Origin: Desulfosporosinus sp.
GTDB lineage: Bacteria > Bacillota > Desulfitobacteriia > Desulfitobacteriales > Desulfitobacteriaceae
DNA length: 64,000 nucleotides
Assembly (NCBI GenBank): GCA_003513495.1
Contig: DOPM01000054.1
Span: 31,269 to 95,268, forward strand
Reading direction: 5' to 3'
Made by a program: the position numbers and the translations under genes. The notes under the pieces are model-generated. The model was given only the letters and a program-made list of their open reading frames with translations, was not told the DNA's origin and searched no databases. Below, piece after piece: positions 33,980-42,553 of this stretch (position 1 is the first letter of the stretch; the number at the start of each line of letters is the position of its first letter).

Positions 33980-34200
33980 GGGATGTTCGCTAAACTCCCA
34001 ACAAACGAAGCTTGGAGTACTGAAACTTCTATCACTCAATTCAGGAATGCTTAAACTGACATACGGTCAACTAAAATCTATTACCCAAGTCTAAAGAAAA
34101 TGCGACCTCGAAATTGATGGCTGCTTGAAACCAAAAAAAGGCGTTGCAACAACATAAAAAAACTGGGTTGCAATGCTATTGCAACGATAAGTAGAAATGA
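33980..34200 (+). pseudogene. decayed integrase 3' end next to tRNA-Thr
   Basis: The sequence follows 27948-28290 of the intact integrase gene closely: GTACTGAAACTTCTATCACTCA matches GTACCGAAACTTCTATCGCTCA in two shorter blocks, and CTGACATACGG, GGCGTTGCAACAACAT and the inverted repeat are conserved. About 105 bases that encode the LRHTFAT and following region are deleted and the frame is broken. It ends about 60 bases before the tRNA 3' end, the place expected for an integrase using a tRNA attachment site. It is a relic of an earlier, related element. Confidence 0.8.
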
Positions 34201-34216
34201 GCCTATCCCCCACAGT

Positions 34217-34244
34217 ACAAAAACACCGCAATCGCTTGCGGTGT
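34217..34244 (-). terminator. intrinsic terminator of tRNA-Thr
   Basis: Minus-strand ACACCGCAA and TTGCGGTGT with a GCGA loop, then TTTTTG, starting 13 bases beyond the tRNA CCA end. Confidence 0.85.
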
Positions 34245-34256
34245 CTAAGTTTCCTA

Positions 34257-34331
34257 TGGAGCCAATGGTCGGAATCGAACCGACGACCTGCTCATTACGA
34301 GTGAGCTGCTCTACCCCTGAGCCACATTGGC
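34257..34331 (-). tRNA. tRNA-Thr (CGT anticodon)
   Basis: Reading the minus strand gives a 75-base cloverleaf with the CCA encoded. Acceptor arms are GCCAATG and CATTGGC. The D-arm contains GGCTCAGGGGTAGAGC. The anticodon stem GCTCA/TGAGC holds loop CTCGTAA, so the anticodon is CGT. The T-arm is GTCGGTTCGATTCCGAC. All stems pair. It is the likely attachment target of the element whose integrase relic lies just beyond its 3' end. The gene itself appears intact. Confidence 0.96.
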
Positions 34332-34355
34332 ATAAATAAAAAATTCGACTTAGAT

Positions 34356-34384
34356 AGTATAACATAAGTCGACTCGTTTGTTAA
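34356..34384 (-). promoter_or_regulatory. sigma-A-type promoter of tRNA-Thr
   Basis: Minus strand TTAACA, 17 bases, TATACT, about 25 bases before the tRNA 5' end. Confidence 0.65.
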
Positions 34385-34477
34385 GGATAAATTAATTAGA
34401 TTTATGCCAAAGTTATTAGGAAATTGGTGTTTATTCTCCTCTTTTTGGAAATAATACCCTTCCAAGGAGGATTAACC

Positions 34478-35602
34478 ATGCTAAGCCGACGTGACTTTTT
34501 AAAATTGGCTGTCAAAGGAGCCGTTCTGGGCAATTTTTATCAACTTATCACTCCTCCTCTAGCAGAAGCTGTGGCAGCTGGTGAAGTTAAAAAACTTCCC
34601 GTGGTCATGATTGAGACAGGCACTTGTACTGGAGACAGTATCTCCCTTGACAATATTTGGACGCCAACCTTTTCGGATATTCTTACTAATATTGTCGATT
34701 GGCGCTATGATTGGACCATGAACCAAGTTCAAGGAGATGCAGCCTATAGAATTCTGCAGGACACCTACGAAAAACTTCCGAGCGAATATATTCTTATCGT
34801 CCAGGGTTCCATGATTCAACGGGATGACGGACATTATAATCATGTTGCTTACGAGGATGGAAGGTTAATTACAGGGATCGATCTTGTTCGCCGTATAGGG
34901 CTCAAAGCAAAATACGTTGTTGCCATTGGAAGTTGTGCTACTTACGGAGGCCCTGTTGCAGGCTATCCCAATCCTACTCAGGCAACGGGAGTACAAAATA
35001 TTTTACCCGAGCGCAGAGTCATAAATGTTTCCGGTTGCCCTGCTCATCCTGATTGGATTATGGGAACCTTGCTCCATTTGGCTTTATATGGTGAACCTGA
35101 GCTTGAGAAATTTGGACGGCCAAAACTTTTTTACGGTGAAACAATACATAATCGCTGTCCTCGCAGGGCTGACTATGACCAAGGTATCTTTGCCACTGAT
35201 ATCGGGCAAAAAGAATGCTTATTCCGAGTCGGCTGTAAAGGACCGGTCACCTATGCCGACTGTCCCATCCGCCGTTGGAATGACCGATTTAATTGGCCGA
35301 TTGGTTGCAATACGCCCTGTATCGGGTGTACGGAACCCGGTTATCCGGATTTGATGTCCCCGTTTACAGTACATTTGCCCGATATCCCTTTTCCTGGGGG
35401 GACAAAAGTTAACACCGACTCCATCGGTCTAGGGGTTCTAGGGTTAACCTCTGTAGCGATTACCGGACATGTTGTGACATCTCTCGCTAAGGGGCGCCTG
35501 CAAAAGAATTTACTTAGGAGCTCTGTCAAAGTCCAACATCGACCCGCCATCAAAAAGGTCAATACTTATCATCAGTACCGGCTTAAGAAAACTAAGAATT
35601 AG
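34478..35602 (+). CDS. hydA: [NiFe] hydrogenase small subunit with Tat signal and Asp at a proximal-cluster position
   Basis: 374 residues from ATG 34478, behind AAGGAGG. The N-terminus has the twin-arginine motif SRRDFLK, for export of the folded enzyme. Next comes the cluster-binding core: TGTCTGDSIS (Cys50, Asp53), then AIGSCATYGG, VSGCPAHP, and the distal and medial cluster cysteines in NRCPRRA, CLFRVGCKGP, CNTPCIGC. The usual CxGC pair of the proximal cluster is CTGD here. Near the C-terminus lies a hydrophobic helix (SIGLGVLGLTSVAITGHVV), probably a membrane anchor. It pairs with the large subunit eight bases downstream. Confidence 0.9.
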   Translation: MLSRRDFLKLAVKGAVLGNFYQLITPPLAEAVAAGEVKKLPVVMIETGTCTGDSISLDNIWTPTFSDILTNIVDWRYDWTMNQVQGDAAYRILQDTYEKLPSEYILIVQGSMIQRDDGHYNHVAYEDGRLITGIDLVRRIGLKAKYVVAIGSCATYGGPVAGYPNPTQATGVQNILPERRVINVSGCPAHPDWIMGTLLHLALYGEPELEKFGRPKLFYGETIHNRCPRRADYDQGIFATDIGQKECLFRVGCKGPVTYADCPIRRWNDRFNWPIGCNTPCIGCTEPGYPDLMSPFTVHLPDIPFPGGTKVNTDSIGLGVLGLTSVAITGHVVTSLAKGRLQKNLLRSSVKVQHRPAIKKVNTYHQYRLKKTKN

Positions 35603-35610
35603 GAGTTAGC

Positions 35611-37008
35611 ATGCTACAAAAGAAAACTATCTTTCCAGTGACTAGAATCCATAATCCAATGTTGTTAGAAGCTTGGCTCGAAAACGGGGAAATCAAGGAC
35701 GCCTATATTTCTGATACACTTTATCGGGGGTTCGAGCAAATTCTAATCGGGCGTTCCGCCATGGATATGCCCTATTACACTCAACGTATCTGCGGCATTT
35801 GTTCATCTGCCCATGCTATTACTGCGGCACTAGCAGTAGAGCAGGCTTTAGGGATGCAAGTCCCCCCGAATGGGTTGTTAATTCGCAATCTTATCCTAGC
35901 TAGTGATTTTATCCAGAACCATATTCGTCACCTTTATTTATACACTATGCCTGATTATTTTCGGGGGCCAGATCTGGCCCCATTTATTCCCCATTCAGAA
36001 TCAGACTTACGTTTAACCAGCCAAGAAAATACAATTATGACTGAACACTACTTTAAAGCTTTAGAAATCTCTCGAGATGCCCACGCTGCCTTTGCAGTGT
36101 TCGGAGGCAAGGCCCCTCATGGCCATGGGATTGTTCCCGGTGGTGCCAGTATGGAAGTCGATGCAGATAAAGTAAACCGTTATCGCGGGTATATGATGAT
36201 GATCCTCGGCTTTATCGATGACGTTCTATTACCTGATGTTACTCTGATTATGGAGCGCTACCCAGAGTACATCGATCTTGGTAAAGGGATCGGTAACTAT
36301 TTGTCAGTCGGAGGATTCCCCAGTCCAGAGGGAAGCACCCTTTACCCCCAAGGGGTTATTCTTCAAGGCAAACGAGAAAGCTTTAGTGAAAAACATGTTA
36401 CAGAAGATGTCACCTACGCTTGGTATAAGCCCCACGGACCTCTTCACCCTATGGAAGAGGATACGGTTCCCGACCGCAGTCAAGCTAAAGGATACACTTG
36501 GGTTAAATCTCCTCGTTACCGGGGACAACCCGTAGAAGTAGGCCCCCTAGCAAGGGCTATAATTAATAAAGAAGAGGTTTTGGGCCATGGTGCCCTCGGT
36601 CGGACATGGGCGCGAGCAATCGAACTAAAAAAAATTGCTGTTACGACCCTGGAATGGCTAAACCGTCTTGAACCTGGAGCGGAAACCTTGGACCGTAAGA
36701 TGGGACAAGATTCAGGGGTAGGGATAGGGCTTCATGAAGCAATGCGCGGTGCCTTAGGGCATTGGATATTGGTTGAAAACATGCGAGTCAAACATTATCA
36801 AATCGTTACCCCTTCAGCCTTAAACTTTGGTGCTCGTGATGAAACCGGAACACCTAGTGTCGGAGAAACATCCATACTAGGCTTAAAAATTCAATCTGAA
36901 GACCTTAAGGAAGCGGGCCGTGTTATTCGCTCATTCGACCCTTGCTTTTCCTGCAGTGTTCATATCATTGATGGAGAAAAGATTCGCGCCCTAGAAATTC
37001 CTGTCTAA
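35611..37008 (+). CDS. hydB: [NiFe] hydrogenase large subunit
   Basis: 465 residues. The four nickel-binding cysteines are present in RICGIC (61 and 64) and DPCFSC (445 and 448). After SVH451 comes a 14-residue tail that the maturation protease should remove. The HGHGIVPGG region is typical. The N-terminal motif near residue 10 reads PVTRIHNP, where most relatives have TRIEGH. No maturation protease or hyp gene lies nearby, so these must be elsewhere. Together with the cytochrome it should oxidise hydrogen at the outer face of the membrane and feed electrons to menaquinone. Confidence 0.92.
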   Translation: MLQKKTIFPVTRIHNPMLLEAWLENGEIKDAYISDTLYRGFEQILIGRSAMDMPYYTQRICGICSSAHAITAALAVEQALGMQVPPNGLLIRNLILASDFIQNHIRHLYLYTMPDYFRGPDLAPFIPHSESDLRLTSQENTIMTEHYFKALEISRDAHAAFAVFGGKAPHGHGIVPGGASMEVDADKVNRYRGYMMMILGFIDDVLLPDVTLIMERYPEYIDLGKGIGNYLSVGGFPSPEGSTLYPQGVILQGKRESFSEKHVTEDVTYAWYKPHGPLHPMEEDTVPDRSQAKGYTWVKSPRYRGQPVEVGPLARAIINKEEVLGHGALGRTWARAIELKKIAVTTLEWLNRLEPGAETLDRKMGQDSGVGIGLHEAMRGALGHWILVENMRVKHYQIVTPSALNFGARDETGTPSVGETSILGLKIQSEDLKEAGRVIRSFDPCFSCSVHIIDGEKIRALEIPV

Positions 37009-37166
37009 ATCTGAGGCTCCACGAGATATTTCTTTTATCTTAAACAAAACTTCTAGAGAGCCTGCTTCATCTAGTTTCATCGAACTTTTACAAGTGGGCT
37101 TAGTTCATTTTAGTTTTAGCGGAATTATCAGAGGCATAATGTATGGTATAAGGGTAAGGGATTAAC

Positions 37167-37823
37167 ATGAAACACCATGTCAAACTAAGAAAATCTGTCA
37201 GGAAACAACTACAAAAGGGAAACGTTGAAGGAACACTTATACAATCCCAGCCGATTTGGGTTAGAATCTTTCATTGGGGATTTGCGTTTAGTCTAACTCT
37301 TGTTATATTATCTGGCCTTCAGTTACATAAACCAGCTAGTTTTTTGGCTCTAAATTTCAGCAAAGTTCTAACCATACATCTAATTTCCTGTTGGTTTGCG
37401 CTTGGATTCTTGGGGATACGTATAGCAGACGCTCTCATCCGTAAGGACGATTCTTTGATCCCAAAACTTCAGGATCTCAAGCATTTCCCCCAACTTATGG
37501 CCTATTATTTCTTTCTGCGTTCTTCTCCCCCCCCAGGAAGAAAATATAATAGCGGGCAACTAATAATCTATACTTCCTGGTTCGTCCTGTTTCTAGTAGC
37601 AACTCTTCTCGGCCTTGCCTCATATTGGGAAGGCGAGCATCTTATTTGGGTCTGGAGGCTGGTAGGAGGTTTTCAAGTCATTCGTTGGGTTAAGTTTATT
37701 GTTAGTATTTATTTTCTTGCGACAATCCCTGTCCATATCTATCTGAGTATAACAGAAGATATCAGCCGACTTCAGGCCATGGTCACCGGTTACGAACGAA
37801 AACCCACCCCAAACAATCGTTAG
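37167..37823 (+). CDS. hydC: hydrogenase b-type cytochrome subunit
   Basis: 218 residues with four to five membrane helices. Candidate haem ligands are H36 in RIFHWGF, H71 in TIHLIS and H in PVHIYLSI near the end, as in HyaC/HydC cytochromes of the Ni-hydrogenase cytochrome b (b561) family. It anchors the hydrogenase and passes electrons to the quinone pool. The 158-base gap after the large-subunit gene contains no gene. Confidence 0.85.
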   Translation: MKHHVKLRKSVRKQLQKGNVEGTLIQSQPIWVRIFHWGFAFSLTLVILSGLQLHKPASFLALNFSKVLTIHLISCWFALGFLGIRIADALIRKDDSLIPKLQDLKHFPQLMAYYFFLRSSPPPGRKYNSGQLIIYTSWFVLFLVATLLGLASYWEGEHLIWVWRLVGGFQVIRWVKFIVSIYFLATIPVHIYLSITEDISRLQAMVTGYERKPTPNNR

Positions 37824-37913
37824 AAAAATTTTCCTTGAATAATATGATACTTTTTGCTTCAAGTTTGGGTATAATGGGGGGTAGAGTTTTATACATGAAA
37901 GGGACGATTTGCC

Positions 37914-39266
37914 TTGGCATTACATATTCATTTTGTTGGTATTAAAGGTACTGGGATGAGCGCTCTAGCTCAAATTAGCGCGCAAATTGAAGGGGCTACT
38001 ATATCGGGATCTGATGTTGAAGAAAGCTTTTTTACTGACAGTGTGTTAAAACGTGCCAATATTCCTGTTTTAGGCTTTTCTCCAAGTAACGTAGAAAAGG
38101 CTAATTTGGTGGTTACCTCTGCGGCCTACACCAATCAACATCCTGAAATTGCCCGAGCCTTAGAGCTCAACATTCCGGTATTAAGTTATCCCCAATATCT
38201 AGGACGCTTGCTTGCTAAAAAACGAGGGATTTGCGTGACTGGAACCCATGGTAAAACAACAACAACCGCCATGATGGGTCTCGTTATGCTTCAAGCCGGA
38301 TTAGATCCAACCATCGTTGTTGGCAGCGATGTCCCAAGTATTGGTGGAAATGCACATTCCGGCAAAGGCGAATTTTTCTTAGCAGAGTCTTGTGAATATC
38401 GTCGACATTTTCTTAATTACACTCCAGAACACCTGATTATTACCAACATAGAATTTGATCATCCCGATTATTTTAAGGACCTTGAGGATGTTATGTCTGC
38501 CTTTGCTGAATTAGCTCTAAAAGTCCCTGAACACGGTCACATTTACGTTTGGGATGAAGATCCAAACCGGCAATTCCTTAAATCAGCTGCGCCCATTACA
38601 ACCTTTGGCATCTCTGAATCTGCGGATATTCGCGCAACAGAAATCCTATTTAAAGATGAGAAGAGTTCTATGAAAATCATGCTTAAAGGAAAGTACGTTG
38701 GGGATTTGGATCTGCATGTTGCGGGAAGACACAATATTGTCAATGCCTTAGCAACCATTGCCCTATGTCATGAAATCGGTATTCCTATGGAGGAAATCCT
38801 CTCTAGCTTAAGCAAGTTTAATGGGACGAAACGTCGTTTTGAACATATTGGCAGTAACACAAATGGAGCTTTAATCGTCGATGATTATGCCCATCATCCT
38901 ACGGAAATACGTACGACCCTGGAAGGAGCGCGACTTTCTTTCCCTGATCGTCGTATTAGAGCTATTTTCCAGCCTCATACCTTTAGCCGAACGGAAAAAC
39001 TCTTACTTGAGTTTTCACAAGCTTTTGAAGGAGCTGACGAAGTCGTTATTGCTGACATCTTCGCTTCGGCACGAGAACTAGAACATCATACGGTTTCTGC
39101 CCCAAATCTAGCTGAAATGATCCTGCAACAGGGTGTTCAAGCTCGCTACATTGGAACGTTGGACGATATCAAGGTTTATCTTAATCAAACACTCGCGCCC
39201 GAAGACCTTGTCCTTACTTTAGGGGCAGGAGATATCTATAAAGTCGGCTTAGAAATTGTTAGTTAA
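37914..39266 (+). CDS. murC: UDP-N-acetylmuramate--L-alanine ligase
   Basis: 450 residues from TTG 37914 behind GAAAGGGA. N-terminal Rossmann-like UDP-binding motif (FVGIKGTGMSALAQI), ATP-binding P-loop (GTHGKTTTTAMMG), NIEFDHPDYF in the central domain, and C-terminal DDYAHHPTEI and QPHTFSRT. It adds L-alanine to UDP-MurNAc, in the cytoplasmic phase of peptidoglycan synthesis. Length and motifs are those of MurC rather than the longer-range Mpl or MurD-F. A TATAAT at 37870 marks its likely promoter. Confidence 0.92.
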   Translation: MALHIHFVGIKGTGMSALAQISAQIEGATISGSDVEESFFTDSVLKRANIPVLGFSPSNVEKANLVVTSAAYTNQHPEIARALELNIPVLSYPQYLGRLLAKKRGICVTGTHGKTTTTAMMGLVMLQAGLDPTIVVGSDVPSIGGNAHSGKGEFFLAESCEYRRHFLNYTPEHLIITNIEFDHPDYFKDLEDVMSAFAELALKVPEHGHIYVWDEDPNRQFLKSAAPITTFGISESADIRATEILFKDEKSSMKIMLKGKYVGDLDLHVAGRHNIVNALATIALCHEIGIPMEEILSSLSKFNGTKRRFEHIGSNTNGALIVDDYAHHPTEIRTTLEGARLSFPDRRIRAIFQPHTFSRTEKLLLEFSQAFEGADEVVIADIFASARELEHHTVSAPNLAEMILQQGVQARYIGTLDDIKVYLNQTLAPEDLVLTLGAGDIYKVGLEIVS

Positions 39267-39304
39267 GTAGCGTTCTGAACAAATATCTAATTATTATTAA
39301 ATAG

Positions 39305-39343
39305 GAGCCTTACATGTACTTAAGATAAGTATATGTAAGGCTC
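39305..39343. terminator. hairpin between murC and the convergent nucleotidase gene
   Basis: GAGCCTTACAT and ATGTAAGGCTC, 11-bp arms with a 17-base loop. No long T run on either strand, so it is a weak terminator or an mRNA 3' end protector. Confidence 0.5.
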
Positions 39344-39417
39344 TTGGTTATACTGCCATTAGATTGTCATAGCTGTTGGTTTATCATCGTAAGATTTCTC
39401 CTTCTTCAAGTGGAGTC

Positions 39418-39981
39418 TTACGTTTTTTTTGACTCAATCCCCCGTATGCCTGTGATAATATCTTTCCAATTGTGGCATCGGATAATGCCCTGAGGGAGCT
39501 CCTCTTGGTTATAACTGGCATCTAACAAAAATACGGGGACTCCACATTCAGCTATCAGCTTGGCATTTACTTGATAATCCTCGATAAACGCCTCGATCCC
39601 CCACTCTTTAACAACCTCCGCCTTACTGCCAAATCCTGTGCAGAGAACATGTTCATGATGAATTTCTTTTAACAAAAACCATTGCAATGTAAGATCCTTT
39701 TGTTCAGGTGTTCTTGCTGTGACATAAATTATTTCATGCCCATCTCGAAGAAGGGCTTCAATTCCTTCCTTAGCACCTGGTATTGGCTCAGGCATCATTA
39801 GCAAACGTTCTACGTTATTGTCAAAAAAGTTATTCATATCTTCACTAGAAACGCCAAAGGCCAAATGCATATCATAATCATCGACGACTGGTATGTTCTT
39901 GCCATAGTGCCGATTTAATTCCTGTAACCAAAAAGGATAGCTATCAGAAACGACACCGTCAATATCTATTCCAATTCGCAC
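39418..39981 (-). CDS. HAD-family 5'-nucleotidase-like hydrolase of the NAD salvage operon
   Basis: 187 residues: motif I DIDGVVSDSYPFW, motif II in IIYVTARTPEQ, motif IV IEDYQVNAK. It belongs to the NT5C/YorS-like HAD group, which dephosphorylates nucleoside monophosphates. It starts one base after the nadE stop and so is the third gene of the pncB-nadE operon. A role in nicotinamide mononucleotide turnover is possible but inferred. Confidence 0.75.
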   Translation of the reverse strand: MRIGIDIDGVVSDSYPFWLQELNRHYGKNIPVVDDYDMHLAFGVSSEDMNNFFDNNVERLLMMPEPIPGAKEGIEALLRDGHEIIYVTARTPEQKDLTLQWFLLKEIHHEHVLCTGFGSKAEVVKEWGIEAFIEDYQVNAKLIAECGVPVFLLDASYNQEELPQGIIRCHNWKDIITGIRGIESKKT

Positions 39982-39982
39982 G

Positions 39983-40756
39983 TTAATCTAACCTTTCAAG
40001 TTTGGGAAGTTCAAGGCTTGGTGGCATGTGGCGTTTATGTTCACTCTGACGATGGAGAGACTCGATGCGTTCTTGGATTTCAGGAGGGACTTCTTCCCCT
40101 AGCAGGTAGCGATCTATTTGGTCATAAGTAACTCCCATTTCCGCTTCATCCGTCTGACCCGGCCATAGCCCGGCAGTGGGTACACGAGTAGCAATTCTCA
40201 TGGGTAGACCAAACATCCTTGCCCATTCACGTACTTCAGACTTAGTAAGTGAACTAATCGGTAAAAGATCGACACCGCCATCACCATATTTCGTGAAATA
40301 TCCGGTATAGCTTTCAGGAGCATTATCCGTTCCCACGACCAAATAATTCATAGCGTTTGCCACTGCATAGAGAGTCGACATACGTAAACGAGCTTTCAAA
40401 TTTCCTTGACTCATTTTTTCTGCCACTAAACTGCAGCTTATACTTTCCAGGCCCTTTTTTACTTGTCCCATGACCTGTGTATGTGCACCACTTAGGTTTA
40501 CTTCTATCGTTCTCATCTCGAAGCCCTCGGCGATCCATAGTGCATCCTCTGCATCTTCCGGATCAGAATGGCTAGGCATAACTACCCCTATAGAATTCTC
40601 TGGAAATGCTCGACTACAGAGACCTGCGACTACTGCTGAGTCAACTCCTCCGGAGATTCCTACAACAACTCCCCTTGCCTTCGCCTCACTGACCTTTTCA
40701 CGTAACCAGTCTATGGTTTGTTCAATTCGGTCTGCTAATTGCTGATCTGTCCACAT
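39983..40756 (-). CDS. nadE: NAD+ synthetase (ammonia-dependent)
   Basis: 257 residues with the ATP-pyrophosphatase P-loop GISGGVDSAVVAGL, the VGTDNAPESYTGYFTKYGDGG loop in two parts, and PISSLTKSEVREWA. It converts deamido-NAD, ATP and ammonia to NAD+. There is no glutaminase domain. It starts two bases after pncB, so these are co-transcribed for nicotinate salvage. Confidence 0.92.
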   Translation of the reverse strand: MWTDQQLADRIEQTIDWLREKVSEAKARGVVVGISGGVDSAVVAGLCSRAFPENSIGVVMPSHSDPEDAEDALWIAEGFEMRTIEVNLSGAHTQVMGQVKKGLESISCSLVAEKMSQGNLKARLRMSTLYAVANAMNYLVVGTDNAPESYTGYFTKYGDGGVDLLPISSLTKSEVREWARMFGLPMRIATRVPTAGLWPGQTDEAEMGVTYDQIDRYLLGEEVPPEIQERIESLHRQSEHKRHMPPSLELPKLERLD

Positions 40757-40758
40757 TC

Positions 40759-42213
40759 TTACTCCACTCCCTGCTTTTGCTTTATATCATTATGAATCGT
40801 TAAAAGTAATTGTTGTTTCAACTCAAAAAGATTGGTCGATAAATCCACAATATAGGTGTGCGGATTTATCAGTCGTTTCACCTCATCCCAAAAAGTGTCT
40901 AACTCTTGTTTTGCATAGGTTTGAATTTCCTTGAGCTTAGGTAATTCATACACTCGTTTCCCGCCCCTGAATACTGGGATCAATAGTTCCCTAGTATGGA
41001 AATTGGTTAATGTTTTTCGTTTCCACGTCTGAATAGGATCGAAAATAGTCAGAGGCTTTTCTGGATCAAAAACGTCATCTTCCATTGCAATAAGATCTGC
41101 CATAGCTTTTCCTGCTCTATCGTAAAAGCGCACAACTTTCTTGATTCCGGGATTGGTGATCTTTGCGATATTCTCCGAGACCTTTAACCGAGGATGAAAA
41201 ACCCCCTGTTCTCCTTCGGCAGCCAGTTTGTAAACTCCCCCTAAAGAAGGGTTATCTTTAGATGTAATGAGATTGGTTCCAACACCCCAGGAATTGATCG
41301 CTGCCCCCTGAGCACGAATCGCGAAGATAGTTTCCTCATCTAAATCATTCGACGCCACAATGATGGCATCCTTAAGCCCTGCTTCGTCAAGCATACGACG
41401 GGCTTCTTTAGACAAATAGGTTAGATCTCCACTGTCAAGACGAATACCAACAAAATGGTGCCCTCTTGCTTCCAACTCAAGCCCGACTTTAATCGCATTT
41501 GGCACGCCTGATTTGAGGACATTATAGGTATCCACTAGCAATAAGCAACGATCGGGAAAGGTGTGAGCATAGGCTCGAAAGGCTTCCAATTCTGTTGGAA
41601 AGCATTGAATCCAGCTATGAGCCTGAGTCCCTGACACCGGGATACCGTAACGCTTTCCTGCTAAGACATTGGATGTTGATTGGCATCCTCCGATAAAAGC
41701 TGCTCGTGCTCCTAAAATCCCAGCGTCCGGCCCTTGCGCTCTCCGTAAGCCAAACTCCATGACAGGTCCCCCATCTGCAGCAGTGACTACTCGAGACGCC
41801 TTTGTTGCAATAAGAGTCTCAAAATTAACTAGGTTAAGAATTGTGGTCTCCAGAAGCTGAGTTTCAAAGATACGTCCCTTGACACGAATCAAGGGTTCGT
41901 AGGGAAAGACCGGAGTTCCTTCCGGTATGGCATCAATATCCCCCGTGAAATGGAATCTACTTAATTCTTCAATAAACTCTTCGCTAAATAGGTTAAGACT
42001 TCTTAAATATGCCAAATCCTCTTCCCCAAAGGAGAGGTTTTCAATATATTCGACAACTTGTTCAAGCCCTGCAGCCAGCGCATATCCACCTTTAAATGGT
42101 AACGACCGAAAGTAGACATCGAATACAGCTTCCTTGTCCTGATAACCGTTTACTAAATAACCTTGCATCATTGTTAATTGATATAAATCTGTTAGCATCG
42201 TCCGATTTTCCAT
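40759..42213 (-). CDS. pncB: nicotinate phosphoribosyltransferase
   Basis: 484 residues starting MENRTMLTDLYQLTMMQGY, a family hallmark. Other conserved parts are FGLRRAQGPD, SGTQAHSWIQ, and GIRLDSGDLTYLSK at the PRPP-binding end of the barrel. It forms nicotinate mononucleotide from nicotinate and PRPP. First gene of the operon with nadE and the HAD nucleotidase. Length is typical of the long Gram-positive type. Confidence 0.93.
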   Translation of the reverse strand: MENRTMLTDLYQLTMMQGYLVNGYQDKEAVFDVYFRSLPFKGGYALAAGLEQVVEYIENLSFGEEDLAYLRSLNLFSEEFIEELSRFHFTGDIDAIPEGTPVFPYEPLIRVKGRIFETQLLETTILNLVNFETLIATKASRVVTAADGGPVMEFGLRRAQGPDAGILGARAAFIGGCQSTSNVLAGKRYGIPVSGTQAHSWIQCFPTELEAFRAYAHTFPDRCLLLVDTYNVLKSGVPNAIKVGLELEARGHHFVGIRLDSGDLTYLSKEARRMLDEAGLKDAIIVASNDLDEETIFAIRAQGAAINSWGVGTNLITSKDNPSLGGVYKLAAEGEQGVFHPRLKVSENIAKITNPGIKKVVRFYDRAGKAMADLIAMEDDVFDPEKPLTIFDPIQTWKRKTLTNFHTRELLIPVFRGGKRVYELPKLKEIQTYAKQELDTFWDEVKRLINPHTYIVDLSTNLFELKQQLLLTIHNDIKQKQGVE

Positions 42214-42394
42214 TTAATTATGCCTCGCTTTGTACTATCAATGACATTCTAATTTGAATGTGTCTAACTATAGGATGTAATATCTATAAAAATTCATGCG
42301 TGAGAATTTCGACCTCTATGCAGGATATTCCTGCCTTAGACTTAAAATAAAGAAAAGTGCCCTTCAGATGTAACGATTAATTATATGGGCTTAA

Positions 42395-42420
42395 GATTCT
42401 TCACTTCGTTTCAGAATGAC
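42395..42420. repeat. intergenic repeat, one copy of a dispersed family
   Basis: GATTCTTCAC next to TTCGTTTCAGAATGAC resembles the widespread bacterial GTCATTCTGA...GAAGAATC intergenic repeat. A second, diverged copy with both arms lies at 44311-44369. Confidence 0.5.
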
Positions 42421-42482
42421 AAAAGTGCACTCTAGTTTTCATTCATCAGTGGTGCTGCGAAGCGGCATGGGGGTCTGCCTAG

Positions 42483-42516
42483 GATTAAAACCTAAAGCTG
42501 GCTTTAGGTTTTAATC
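42483..42516. repeat. perfect 16-bp inverted repeat with a 2-base loop
   Basis: GATTAAAACCTAAAGC and its exact complement around TG. There is no T run after it on either strand. It lies in the gene-free 662-base gap 42214-42875. Confidence 0.8.
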
Positions 42517-42553
42517 GTGTATTATGTAAAATTTCCTCGAAAAAACAAAAGAG

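Noticed and set aside
34081..34365. A 94-codon minus-strand ORF over tRNA-Thr
   Set aside because: It runs through an intact tRNA gene and the integrase relic, so it is a chance frame.
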